A DNA stretch of 64,000 nucleotides from Polaribacter dokdonensis (lineage in GTDB: Bacteria > Bacteroidota > Bacteroidia > Flavobacteriales > Flavobacteriaceae): positions 2,129,501-2,193,500 of the forward strand of contig NZ_CP101505.1 of assembly GCF_024362345.1 (NCBI RefSeq). The letters are read 5' to 3'. Below are positions 25,164 through 33,703 of this stretch, in pieces (the first letter of the stretch is position 1; every line of letters starts with the position of its first letter). A model generated the notes under the pieces. That model saw only the letters and a list, made by a program, of their open reading frames with translations. It was not told where the DNA came from and did not search any database. Made by a program: the position numbers and the translations under genes.

Positions 25164-26195
25164 TTAATAAAATCTGATTTTTGATAACCTAGAATCTCTG
25201 TAATTAGAAGGCGTTACACCATACCTTTCTTTAAAGGTCTTAGAAAGATAACTATTGCTTTTTATACCTAACTCGTGTGCAATTTCTGCCATAGATAATT
25301 TAGTTGTTTCCAGCAAAATACGAGCTTGATTTAATCTTTTATTTCTTGTAAAATCGTTTACAGAGCATTTGTAGTAGCTTTGAAAAAGTTTTTGCAATTT
25401 ACTTTCGGAAATAAAATTACGCCTAGCAATTTCTTCTATGGTTGGTAAATTATTTAAATTCTTTTCTATAAAAGAAGATATTTCTAAAACAGTATCTACC
25501 TCTTCAGAAGCCAAGTCAGCCTCACAATCTTCGCATTTTCTTCCTAAATATTGCTCTAAGGTGTTTGACAATAAAGTGTAGGTAATACCTTCTTTAAATA
25601 AAGAACCAATAAAGCCCTTTTTTTTGTTTTTGGTTATTTTTTTAATTTGATCAAATTCATCAGCTCCAAATGGATAGGTATAAAAAAACGGATTAATCGC
25701 TTTTACATCTCTTAGAAGCTCATTCAAATCATCACCTAAATCAAACTTAAAGCTCTCTAATTTATGTTCAAATAAATTTCGATTTAGTTCAATGCTAAAA
25801 AAGTGAATATTTTTTTCTTTCGGAATTTTAAAGGTGTGTACTTTCTCTATTGAACTACCTATAATCGCTCCACTATATTTATTTATACCTTCGAATTCAC
25901 CTTCGTTTTCAAATCTATGGTAAAAAGTATCGCCTAAATTAAAAACAAATTTCAATGGATTTACCTTATGCTTTTGCATTTTTATGATGAAGTCTTCACT
26001 CAAATTATAATCAGTATCTATAATTCCTAAACCAGATGCAAACTGAGTTGCTTCTATATATCCAGAACCAAATTCCTCAGGTACTATAACTTTTGTAGTA
26101 TTGTGTTCTTCTGCATATAGAGCATGCATGCTCTTTGCCATTTCTTTAACAATATCTTCTACAAAAAGATCTTCAACAACTATTTTCTGAGTCAT
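25164..26195 (-). CDS. AraC-family transcriptional regulator
   Basis: A 343-residue regulator. The N-terminal ~230 residues form a sensing domain of unknown type, with a Cys pair near residue 217 (KCEDCEADL). The C-terminal AraC DNA-binding domain spans about 238-338: IEKNLNNLPTIEEIARRNF as first HTH and LSMAEIAHELGIKSNSYLSK as second, ending YGVTPSNYR. It resembles the first 330 residues of the AraC-BLUF protein in layout, and the two genes meet tail to tail with 2 bp between stops. They may be related by duplication, with BLUF gained by one. Its ligand is unknown. Confidence 0.88.
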   Translation of the reverse strand: MTQKIVVEDLFVEDIVKEMAKSMHALYAEEHNTTKVIVPEEFGSGYIEATQFASGLGIIDTDYNLSEDFIIKMQKHKVNPLKFVFNLGDTFYHRFENEGEFEGINKYSGAIIGSSIEKVHTFKIPKEKNIHFFSIELNRNLFEHKLESFKFDLGDDLNELLRDVKAINPFFYTYPFGADEFDQIKKITKNKKKGFIGSLFKEGITYTLLSNTLEQYLGRKCEDCEADLASEEVDTVLEISSFIEKNLNNLPTIEEIARRNFISESKLQKLFQSYYKCSVNDFTRNKRLNQARILLETTKLSMAEIAHELGIKSNSYLSKTFKERYGVTPSNYRDSRLSKIRFY

Positions 26196-26334
26196 TATAT
26201 GATGTCTAAATTATAATGCAATATACGTTTTTCAATATACTTATAAAGAGGCAGTAGTTTTAAAAAAACAGCTAGAATGTACTTTTACTTTTCATGATTT
26301 CAATATATTTGAACATCTTAAAATAATCCTCCCT

Positions 26335-26916
26335 ATGAATGATTTTGAATTGTATTTTAAAATGGGTCTTACCCATGTTTTAGACTTTAGTGCTTACGAT
26401 CATATTTTGTTTCTAATTGTTTTGGCTGTAGTCTTTAACTTTAGACAATGGCAAAAAGTTTTGTGGTTAGTTACTTTATTTACAATAGGGCATTCAATTA
26501 CTTTAGCATTATCAGCCTATAAAATAGTGCAGTTTCCAATAGATATCATAGAGTTTTTAATACCATTAACTATATTTATAACAGGCTTTATTAATGTAGT
26601 TTTCACTAAAAACACTGGTGCTAAAAACGGTTCGTTAAATTTAATTTTCGCTTTATTTTTTGGGCTTATTCATGGTTTAGGTTTCTCTAATTATTTTAAA
26701 ATGATGATTGGCCAAGAAGAAGACAAACTAATGCCACTTTTAGAATTTGCTTTAGGTATAGAAGCTGCTCAAATTATTATAGTTTTAGGTATTTTAATTA
26801 TAGGTGCAATTTTTCAAGGCCTTTTTAAAGTTTCTAAAAGAGATTGGGTTATGGTAACTTCTTCTATTGTAATTGGTTTTGCTATTCAAATGATGATTGA
26901 TAGAGTTTTTTGGTAG
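26335..26916 (+). CDS. HupE/UreJ family membrane protein
   Basis: A 193-residue integral membrane protein with about six hydrophobic segments. Family hallmarks are the N-terminal GLTHVLDFSAYDHILFL, the FTIGHSITL helix and GLIHGLGFSNYF, each with His and Asp residues that could bind metal. HupE and UreJ proteins are linked to nickel handling for hydrogenase or urease. No such enzyme is in the window, and stand-alone copies are usual in this group, so the substrate is uncertain. It is divergent from the AraC gene at 25164 and probably monocistronic. Confidence 0.88.
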   Translation: MNDFELYFKMGLTHVLDFSAYDHILFLIVLAVVFNFRQWQKVLWLVTLFTIGHSITLALSAYKIVQFPIDIIEFLIPLTIFITGFINVVFTKNTGAKNGSLNLIFALFFGLIHGLGFSNYFKMMIGQEEDKLMPLLEFALGIEAAQIIIVLGILIIGAIFQGLFKVSKRDWVMVTSSIVIGFAIQMMIDRVFW

Positions 26917-26974
26917 CCTAAAAATTGTCTTATAATTAACGTTCAGTTTCTGTAAATCTCATTATTTTCGTGAT

Positions 26975-27400
26975 ATGACAGAAAAGAAACAATTAAAGTA
27001 TGATAAAGCCTATTTAAGAATGGCTTTAGAGTGGGGTAAACTGTCTCATTGCAAACGCAAACAAGTGGGTGCATTAATTGTGAAAGATAGAATGATAATT
27101 TCAGATGGGTTTAATGGAACACCTACTGGTTTTGATAATTGTTGTGAAGATGAAAATGGAGTTACAAAATGGGAAGTACTTCATGCAGAAGCTAATGCTA
27201 TTTTAAAAGTAGCGTCTTCAACTCAATCAGCAAAAAACTCGACTTTATATATTACATTATCACCTTGTACACAATGCAGTAAACTAATTCATCAAGCAGG
27301 AATTAAAAGAGTTGTATATGCAAATGCTTATAAAGATCCTTCAGGATTAGATTTTCTTAAAAAGGCTGGTGTTTCACTAACATATTTGCCTTATGAATAA
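26975..27400 (+). CDS. dCMP deaminase family (ComEB-like) cytidine deaminase
   Basis: A 141-residue zinc deaminase. The active site is H70-A-E72 (LHAEANAIL) with P97-C98-x2-C101 (SPCTQCSKL); E72 is the proton shuttle. Extra ligands Cys26, Cys56 and Cys57 (GFDNCCEDE) fit the second zinc site of dCMP deaminases. It converts dCMP to dUMP, feeding dTMP synthesis. The gene overlaps the S41 protease gene by 8 bp, so the two are translationally coupled. It starts close behind a TATTTTCG box. Confidence 0.9.
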   Translation: MTEKKQLKYDKAYLRMALEWGKLSHCKRKQVGALIVKDRMIISDGFNGTPTGFDNCCEDENGVTKWEVLHAEANAILKVASSTQSAKNSTLYITLSPCTQCSKLIHQAGIKRVVYANAYKDPSGLDFLKKAGVSLTYLPYE

Positions 27401-28964
27401 GAATAATTTACCATTATATTTTGCAATTGCCTTAGTTCTAGGAATACTAATTGGTGTATTTTTTGGAGGTGATGCCAAAGATTTATTCTCATTTTCTGAA
27501 GGTAATAAGCAAGAGCAGAAAATAAAAAAGCTTATCAATTTTATAGAGAAAGACTATGTAGATGATGTAAATACAGACGATTTATTAGATGGTGCTATTA
27601 CTCAAATGTTGGGTAAATTAGATCCACACTCAGTGTATATTCCAAAAGAAAATTTACAAGCAGTTACTGAAAGTATGCAAGGTAATTTTGTGGGTATAGG
27701 TGTTCAGTTTAGAATGATAAAAGATTCAATAACTGTAATTCAACCAATAAAAGGAGGCCCAAGTATAAAAGCAGGTATAAAGGCTGGTGATCGTATTTTA
27801 ATGGCAAATACAGATACTTTGTATGGTAAAGGCTTTAGAAATGGCTCTGTACCAAAATATTTAAAAGGTAAACCAAATACAGATGTTACCTTACAAGTAT
27901 ACAGAAAAAGTAATGATTCACTTTTTAATGTAGATATAACCAGAGGTAAAGTAAATATTAAAAGTGTTGATTTAGCCTATATGATAAACGATTCTGTAGG
28001 CTATATAAAATTAGATCGTTTTGCAAGAAACACCTATTCAGAATTTAAAACGTCTCTTAATATGCTAAAAGAAAATGGCATGACAGATCTTGTATTAGAT
28101 CTAAGAGGAAATGGAGGTGGTTTTATAGAAATTGCAAACAGAATTATTGACGAGTTTTTAGAAAGTGATAAACTAATGGTCTTTACCAAAGACAACAAAG
28201 AGCGCATTGAAAATTTCTATGCAACATCTATGGGTTCTTTCGAAGATGGAGGTTTGTATGTCTTAATAGATGAAAACTCAGCATCAGCATCAGAAATTGT
28301 AGCAGGTGCTTTGCAAGATAATGACAAAGGTACCATTATTGGAAGACGATCTTTTGGTAAAGGTTTAGTGCAAATAGAAATGGATTTAGGAGATGGCTCT
28401 GCAGTTCGTTTAACTACAGCAAGATATTTTACACCAACAGGAAGATCCATTCAAAAACCATATTCAGGTAATGGTAATAAAAATTACTATAAAGATTATC
28501 AGCAACGAATTTTAAGTGGAGAGTTACTAAGTAAAGACAGCATTAAAGTAGTAGATTCTTTGCAATATAAAACGCCAAAAGGCAAGCTTGTTTATGGAGG
28601 TGGAGGTATTATACCAGATGTTTTTGTAGCTATTGATACTACATCTATGATGACTAATTTCTATTTTAATACCATCAATAATTTTGCTTTTGATTATGTA
28701 GATGAGAATAGAAAAGAATTGAATGATTGGACAATTGATACTTTTGTAACTGAATTCGATTCAAATAATGAAGTTTACGAAAATTATTTGGCCTCTATAA
28801 AAGACAAAGTAACACCATCTTTTAGAACAGAAAAAACCATTAAACCATACCTAAAAGCCTCTATAGCCAATGTTCTTTTTGGTGATGTAGGGTTTTATAG
28901 AATTATGCACAAAGATGATCAAATGTTGCAAAAGGTATTAGAGTTGGAAAGTAAAAAGGAATAG
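27393..28964 (+). CDS. S41 family C-terminal processing peptidase
   Basis: A 523-residue tail-specific protease. An N-terminal membrane anchor (about residues 7-25) places it in the periplasm. A PDZ domain covers about 85-170 (GNFVGIGVQFRMIKDSITVI and GGPSIKAGIKAGDRIL). The catalytic dyad is Ser298 (ENSASASE) and Lys323 (RSFGKGLVQ), exactly 25 residues apart as in the family. It trims or degrades proteins from the C-terminus in the envelope. The length includes a C-terminal helical extension of about 140 residues. It is coupled to dCMP deaminase by an 8-bp overlap and followed by lpxH. Confidence 0.94.
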   Translation: MNKNNLPLYFAIALVLGILIGVFFGGDAKDLFSFSEGNKQEQKIKKLINFIEKDYVDDVNTDDLLDGAITQMLGKLDPHSVYIPKENLQAVTESMQGNFVGIGVQFRMIKDSITVIQPIKGGPSIKAGIKAGDRILMANTDTLYGKGFRNGSVPKYLKGKPNTDVTLQVYRKSNDSLFNVDITRGKVNIKSVDLAYMINDSVGYIKLDRFARNTYSEFKTSLNMLKENGMTDLVLDLRGNGGGFIEIANRIIDEFLESDKLMVFTKDNKERIENFYATSMGSFEDGGLYVLIDENSASASEIVAGALQDNDKGTIIGRRSFGKGLVQIEMDLGDGSAVRLTTARYFTPTGRSIQKPYSGNGNKNYYKDYQQRILSGELLSKDSIKVVDSLQYKTPKGKLVYGGGGIIPDVFVAIDTTSMMTNFYFNTINNFAFDYVDENRKELNDWTIDTFVTEFDSNNEVYENYLASIKDKVTPSFRTEKTIKPYLKASIANVLFGDVGFYRIMHKDDQMLQKVLELESKKE

Positions 28965-28979
28965 CTTTTCTTTGTAAGA

Positions 28980-29744
28980 ATGATTTCTATTACAACATCA
29001 ACAAATAAAAAAGTTTACTTTGCTTCAGACCAACATTTAGGAGCACCTACAGCTGCTTTAAGTTTGCCTCGCGAAAAGAAATTTGTTTCATGGCTAACTG
29101 AAATAAAAGATAGTGCAGAAGCTATTTTTTTGATGGGAGATTTATTCGACTTTTGGTTCGAATATAAAACTGTAGTTCCTAAAGGTTTTGTGCGTGTTTT
29201 AGGCAAATTAGCCGAAATTTCAGATGCTGGTATTCCCATTTATTTCTTTGTTGGTAATCATGATTTATGGATGAAAAACTACTTTAAAGAGGAATTAAAC
29301 ATTACAGTTTATCACCAACCTCAAGAGTTTTTAATTGATAATAAAAAGTTTCTCATAGGGCATGGAGATGGTTTAGGGCCTGGAGATAAAGGCTATAAGC
29401 GCATGAAAAAAGTATTTACTTTTCCTTTATTTAAATGGATGTTTCAATGGCTTCACCCAGATTTAGGTGTTAGACTTGGGCAATACATGTCTGTTAAAAA
29501 TAAAATGATTTCTGGAGATGAAGATGCAAAGTTTTTAGGAGAAGATGAAGAGTGGTTAGTGCAATATTGCAAAAGAAAATTAACTCAAAATCATTATGAT
29601 TATTTTGTTTTTGGGCATAGGCACTTACCTTTAGAAATAAAATTACAAGAAAACAGCAAATACATAAATCTTGGAGATTGGATACAATATTTTACATTTG
29701 GTGAGTTCAATTCAGCTACATTTCGTTTAGAAAAATTTAACTGA
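28980..29744 (+). CDS. lpxH: UDP-2,3-diacylglucosamine diphosphatase
   Basis: LpxH removes UMP from UDP-2,3-diacylglucosamine to give lipid X in lipid A synthesis. The 254 residues carry the calcineurin-like metal motifs in order: D17-x-H19 (ASDQHLG), MGDLFDFW, VGNHDLW, HGDGLGPGDKGY and FGHRHLP, all intact. Length matches the family. It lies 15 bp after the S41 protease gene, forming a three-gene run with dCMP deaminase. The gene ends before the MoxR-Bat cluster, which begins with its own promoter-like box. Confidence 0.92.
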   Translation: MISITTSTNKKVYFASDQHLGAPTAALSLPREKKFVSWLTEIKDSAEAIFLMGDLFDFWFEYKTVVPKGFVRVLGKLAEISDAGIPIYFFVGNHDLWMKNYFKEELNITVYHQPQEFLIDNKKFLIGHGDGLGPGDKGYKRMKKVFTFPLFKWMFQWLHPDLGVRLGQYMSVKNKMISGDEDAKFLGEDEEWLVQYCKRKLTQNHYDYFVFGHRHLPLEIKLQENSKYINLGDWIQYFTFGEFNSATFRLEKFN

Positions 29745-29816
29745 AAGCCCTATCATTACTAATAAATTGGCCAAAATCTTTAACCTTGTTTTAACAGATA
29801 AATTTTGTTAAAATTG

Positions 29817-29824
29817 TAGCTTTG
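29817..29824 (+). promoter_or_regulatory. possible -7 promoter box of the MoxR-Bat cluster
   Basis: TAGCTTTG matches TAnnTTTG, 38 bp before the moxR ATG. A good -33 TTTG is not present; the sequence at that distance is TTAACA. Confidence 0.4.
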
Positions 29825-29862
29825 TTTTTCTGAAAAAATTAATAATCAATTCGTATACTATA

Positions 29863-30852
29863 ATGGACGTAGATGTTAGAGCAATTAACGAGAAAATAGA
29901 AAGAGAAAGTGCTTTCATAGACATACTTACTTTAGAAATGAATAAAGTAATTGTGGGTCAAAAACAAATGATAGAAAGTTTGTTAATTGGTTTGTTAGGT
30001 AATGGTCATATTCTTTTAGAAGGTGTGCCTGGTTTAGCAAAGACTTTAGCTATTAACACTCTTTCTAAGGCTGTACAAGGTTCTTTTAGTAGAGTTCAGT
30101 TTACGCCAGATTTATTGCCTGCAGATGTTGTAGGTACTATGATTTATAATATGAAAGAGAATGATTTCTCTATCAAGAAAGGACCAATCTTTGCAAACTT
30201 TGTATTGGCAGATGAAATTAACAGAGCACCAGCAAAAGTGCAATCTGCTTTGTTAGAAGCAATGCAAGAACGCCAAATTACTATTGGAGATACTACTTTT
30301 AAATTAGATGAACCATTTTTAGTAATGGCAACTCAAAACCCTGTAGAACAAGAAGGTACTTACCCTTTACCAGAAGCGCAAGTAGATAGATTTATGCTTA
30401 AGGTAGTTATAGATTATCCAAAAATTCAGGATGAGCAAGTTATAATGCGTCAAAATTTAAGTGGTGGTTTTGCATCAGTTAATCCAGTAATATCAGTAGA
30501 CCAAATTAATAAAGCAAGAGAAGTTGTGAATGAGGTTTATATGGATGAGAAAATCGAAAAATACATTCTAGACATCATTTTTGCAACACGTTATCCAGAA
30601 AAATACAACTTACCTAATTTAAAAGATTTAATCAGTTTTGGAGCTTCACCTAGGGGTAGTATCAATTTAGCAAAAGCAGCTAAATGTTACGCTTTTATTA
30701 AAAGAAGAGGTTATGTAATTCCAGAAGATGTTAGAGCTGTAGTTGGCGATGTTTTACGTCATAGAATTGGTATTACTTATGAAGCTGAAGCAGAAAATGT
30801 AACTTCAGTAGAAATTATCAATCAAATTATAAACGAAGTAGAAGTACCTTAG
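29863..30852 (+). CDS. MoxR family AAA+ ATPase
   Basis: A 329-residue AAA+ ATPase. Walker A is G54-VPGLAK-T61, Walker B is LADEINRAP, sensor 1 is ATQNP and sensor 2 lies in the C-terminal lid (FGASPRGSINLAKAAK). MoxR ATPases act as chaperones with VWA-domain partners for metal insertion or complex assembly. It heads a same-strand run with DUF58, batA, batB, batC, batD and batE, the Bacteroidota aerotolerance (Bat) arrangement. The segment to the next gene (64 bp) carries a heptamer tandem repeat. Confidence 0.94.
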   Translation: MDVDVRAINEKIERESAFIDILTLEMNKVIVGQKQMIESLLIGLLGNGHILLEGVPGLAKTLAINTLSKAVQGSFSRVQFTPDLLPADVVGTMIYNMKENDFSIKKGPIFANFVLADEINRAPAKVQSALLEAMQERQITIGDTTFKLDEPFLVMATQNPVEQEGTYPLPEAQVDRFMLKVVIDYPKIQDEQVIMRQNLSGGFASVNPVISVDQINKAREVVNEVYMDEKIEKYILDIIFATRYPEKYNLPNLKDLISFGASPRGSINLAKAAKCYAFIKRRGYVIPEDVRAVVGDVLRHRIGITYEAEAENVTSVEIINQIINEVEVP

Positions 30853-30853
30853 A

Positions 30854-30909
30854 ATTAGCTCTTAGCATTTAGCAATTAGCCAACAGCAAAACGCAAAAAG
30901 CCAACAGCT
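30854..30909. repeat. imperfect 7-bp tandem repeat, eight units
   Basis: Between moxR and the DUF58 gene the DNA reads as eight head-to-tail heptamers with AGC at positions 4-6: ATTAGCT, CTTAGCA, TTTAGCA, ATTAGCC, AACAGCA, AAACGCA, AAAAGCC, AACAGCT. Periodicity is exact (56 bp) while the sequence drifts. Similar TTAGC-rich runs are found in flavobacterial intergenic DNA in my recollection. The repeat abuts the ATG of the downstream gene. Confidence 0.7.
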
Positions 30910-30916
30910 TACAACA

Positions 30917-31786
30917 ATGGATACAAAAGATATACTTAAGAAAGTTCGTAAAATAGAAATTAAGACAAAACGTTTGTCTAATGATATTTTTGGAGGTGAA
31001 TACCATTCATCTTTTAAAGGGCGAGGTATGACTTTTTCTGAAGTACGTCAATACCAATTTGGAGACGATGTTAGAACCATAGACTGGAATGTTACAGCAC
31101 GTTACAATGAGCCTTATGTTAAGGTTTTTGAAGAAGAACGTGAATTAACAATGTTACTAATGGTAGACGTATCTGGATCAGAATTTTTTGGTACAACAAA
31201 TCAATTTAAAAAAGATACCATTACAGAAATTGCTGCAACTTTAGCTTTTTCTGCAACTCAGAATAATGATAAAGTTGGGCTAGTTTTATTTTCTGAAGAT
31301 ATAGAACTTTACATTCCACCTAAAAAAGGAAAAAGCCATGTTCTAAGAATTATTAGAGAATTAATTGAGTTTAAGCCTAAAAGTAAAAAAACTAATATTT
31401 CTGTAGCCCTAAAGTTTTTATCTAGCGTTTTGAAAAAGAGAGCGATTGTTTTTATGCTGTCTGATTTTATGGACGATGATTATGAAAAAACAGCAAAAAT
31501 TGCTGCTAAAAAACACGATTTAACAGGTATTAGAGTGTATGATAAACATGATGAGGAAATTCCTAATTTAGGAATGGTACCCATGTTAGATTCAGAAACT
31601 GGAGCTATACAATATGTAAACACATCCTCTAGAACAACTAGAAACAATTACAAAGCAAACGCTTTACGATTAACAGATTATTATACCAATACTTTTCAAA
31701 GAAGTGGAGCAGGTACAATAAATACTAGAGTTGATGAGAGTTATGTAAAAAAATTACTAGGATATTTTAAACATAAAGGAAGATAA
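30917..31786 (+). CDS. DUF58 domain-containing protein of the Bat cluster
   Basis: A 289-residue cytoplasmic protein. The DUF58 signature FKGRGMTFSEVRQYQFGDD (about residues 34-52) with TIDWNVTARYN is followed by a VWA-like domain whose MIDAS is DVSGSE at about 86. It has no membrane helix. The family works with MoxR ATPases and envelope VWA proteins. It follows the heptamer repeat and precedes the BatD-like gene by 8 bp. It is expected to link the ATPase to BatA and BatB at the inner membrane. Confidence 0.9.
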   Translation: MDTKDILKKVRKIEIKTKRLSNDIFGGEYHSSFKGRGMTFSEVRQYQFGDDVRTIDWNVTARYNEPYVKVFEEERELTMLLMVDVSGSEFFGTTNQFKKDTITEIAATLAFSATQNNDKVGLVLFSEDIELYIPPKKGKSHVLRIIRELIEFKPKSKKTNISVALKFLSSVLKKRAIVFMLSDFMDDDYEKTAKIAAKKHDLTGIRVYDKHDEEIPNLGMVPMLDSETGAIQYVNTSSRTTRNNYKANALRLTDYYTNTFQRSGAGTINTRVDESYVKKLLGYFKHKGR

Positions 31787-31794
31787 TTAGCAAA

Positions 31795-32709
31795 ATGAGA
31801 AAACACATTTTATATATTTTTTTATGGATATCTGCTGTTGGTTTTTCGCAAACCTCTATGGTTAGAGCAGATATAGAAATCTCTAATATTAGGATTGGTG
31901 AGCAGTTTAGCTATAAAATTGTAATCAATGAAACCGAAAATGTAATTTTACCAAAATTAGAATTACAAGGATTAGAAGTCATCGATTCTGCAAAAATTGA
32001 TACCATTAACAACAAGTTAATTCAGAAATACATTTTAACAGGTTTTGATAGTGGAGCATATTACATTCCACAACAACAAGTTTTCATTAAAAATCAAGCC
32101 TATTTAACAGATTCTTTACTAATTAATGTTGCTACAGTCGCCATAGATACAACTCAAGTAAAGAAATATCCTATAAAATCGATCAAAAAAGAACCACTTG
32201 TTTTCGATGATTTTAAAATCTATATCTACCTCTTAATAGCAGCATTACTAATAATTGGCTTTTGGATATACTGGTTTGTTATTAGAAAAAGAAAAACAGA
32301 AGAGGAAGAAGCAACTTATAGAGCATTACCTCCTTATGAAGAGGCTATGTACAAATTAAATGAGCTCGATGAAAAATTATTGTGGCAGAACAATAAAACA
32401 AAACAATATTATAGTGAGCTTACAGAAATTATTCGTGGTTATATAGAGCGTGAATTAAAAGTTCCTGCTTTAGAAAAAACATCAGATGAAATCATTGAAA
32501 CTTTAAAAGATTTTCATGATGTAAAAACCATTAGAACATCACAAGCAACTATTCAAAAATTAAAAGAATTGTTCCAAGAAGCAGATTTAGTAAAGTTTGC
32601 AAAATCTAAACCTTTAGCTTTAGAAATAGAGGAAGATAGAAAAGATGCAGAAGCTATTGTTGGCGACTTAAAACCTAAAATTATTAGCAAAGATGATGAA
32701 CTGGAGTAA
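31795..32709 (+). CDS. BatD-like membrane protein of the Bat cluster
   Basis: A 304-residue protein with a signal peptide (residues 1-19), a periplasmic beta domain (about 25-125, with IEISNIRIGEQFSYKIVIN and a later strand block), one membrane helix (about 141-163, IYIYLLIAALLIIGFWIYWFV) and a cytoplasmic helical tail with LTEIIRGYIERELKVPALEKTSDEI. This tail also appears in the long BatD at 35604-37367, so both belong to one superfamily. Its 3' end overlaps batA by 17 bp. It is commonly left unnamed in Bacteroidota Bat loci. Confidence 0.8.
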   Translation: MRKHILYIFLWISAVGFSQTSMVRADIEISNIRIGEQFSYKIVINETENVILPKLELQGLEVIDSAKIDTINNKLIQKYILTGFDSGAYYIPQQQVFIKNQAYLTDSLLINVATVAIDTTQVKKYPIKSIKKEPLVFDDFKIYIYLLIAALLIIGFWIYWFVIRKRKTEEEEATYRALPPYEEAMYKLNELDEKLLWQNNKTKQYYSELTEIIRGYIERELKVPALEKTSDEIIETLKDFHDVKTIRTSQATIQKLKELFQEADLVKFAKSKPLALEIEEDRKDAEAIVGDLKPKIISKDDELE

Positions 32710-33703
32710 TTTTGAGTTTCTAAATCCTGAATTTTTCTGGTTGCTAATTTTAATTCCATTATTAGCAATTTGGTACTTTTTTGTACGCAAAAAAGATGCA
32801 GCAGTTTTAACTGTACCAAGTACTAAAGGTTTTAAAACTAAAACTTCTTTTTTAGCAAAGTTAAAACCAGTTTTATACGTTTTAAGATTATTAGCTTTAG
32901 CAGCTATAATTGTAGCACTAGCAAGACCCAGAAAAGTTTCTGTAAGTAAAAGAACAAAAACAAATAGAGGTATAGATATTGTTATGGCTATTGATGTTTC
33001 TGCAAGTATGTTAGCCAGAGATTTAAAACCAAACAGGCTAGAAGCACTTAAAAAAGTAGCTGTAGATTTTGTAGACAGAAGACCAAATGATAGAATTGGT
33101 ATTGTAGTTTATGCAGGTGAAAGCTTTACACAAACACCAATTACTAGTGATAAAACTATCGTAAAAAGAACCATAAATCGTTTACAATGGGGTCAGTTAG
33201 AAGGTGGTACAGCAATTGGTATGGGTTTAGGTTCTGGTGTAAATAGACTAAAGGATAGTAAAGCCAAAAGCAAGGTTATTATTTTACTAACAGATGGTGT
33301 AAATAACGCTGGTAATATAGACCCAACAACTGCAACAGAATTAGCAAAAGAGCTAGGTATTAAAGTGTATACAATTGGTATTGGTACAAATGGTATGGCT
33401 GATTTTCCTTGGAGCAAAGATCCAAGAACAGGTATGCTAAACTTTAGAAAGCAACAAGTGCAAATAGATGAAGATTTATTAAAAGAAATAGCAGCAGAAA
33501 CACAAGGAAAATATTTTAGAGCTACAGACAACACATCATTAAAAGAAATTTATGATGAAATTGATGCGTTAGAAAAAACAAAGATTGAAGAATTCAAATA
33601 CTATAACTATCAAGAAATGTATAGAGATTTGGTATTCTTAGCTTTGGGCTTATTGCTATTAGAATTTTTATTAAGAAACACATTATTTAAGAGTTTTATA
33701 TAA
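32693..33703 (+). CDS. batA: VWA domain protein BatA
   Basis: A 336-residue inner-membrane protein with two N-terminal helices (about residues 13-29 and 59-76), a periplasm- or cytoplasm-facing VWA domain (about 92-285) with MIDAS DVSASM and TDGVN, and a C-terminal helix (about 310-330). Bat proteins were linked to aerobic growth in Bacteroides. The start codons ATG-ATG at 32693 and 32696 overlap the upstream gene. It is immediately followed by batB, which it resembles closely. Confidence 0.92.
   Translation: MMNWSNFEFLNPEFFWLLILIPLLAIWYFFVRKKDAAVLTVPSTKGFKTKTSFLAKLKPVLYVLRLLALAAIIVALARPRKVSVSKRTKTNRGIDIVMAIDVSASMLARDLKPNRLEALKKVAVDFVDRRPNDRIGIVVYAGESFTQTPITSDKTIVKRTINRLQWGQLEGGTAIGMGLGSGVNRLKDSKAKSKVIILLTDGVNNAGNIDPTTATELAKELGIKVYTIGIGTNGMADFPWSKDPRTGMLNFRKQQVQIDEDLLKEIAAETQGKYFRATDNTSLKEIYDEIDALEKTKIEEFKYYNYQEMYRDLVFLALGLLLLEFLLRNTLFKSFI

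Noticed and set aside
30854..30909. CRISPR array
   Set aside because: The units are 7 bp long, imperfect and without spacers; no array with 25-40 bp repeats or cas gene was seen anywhere in the window.
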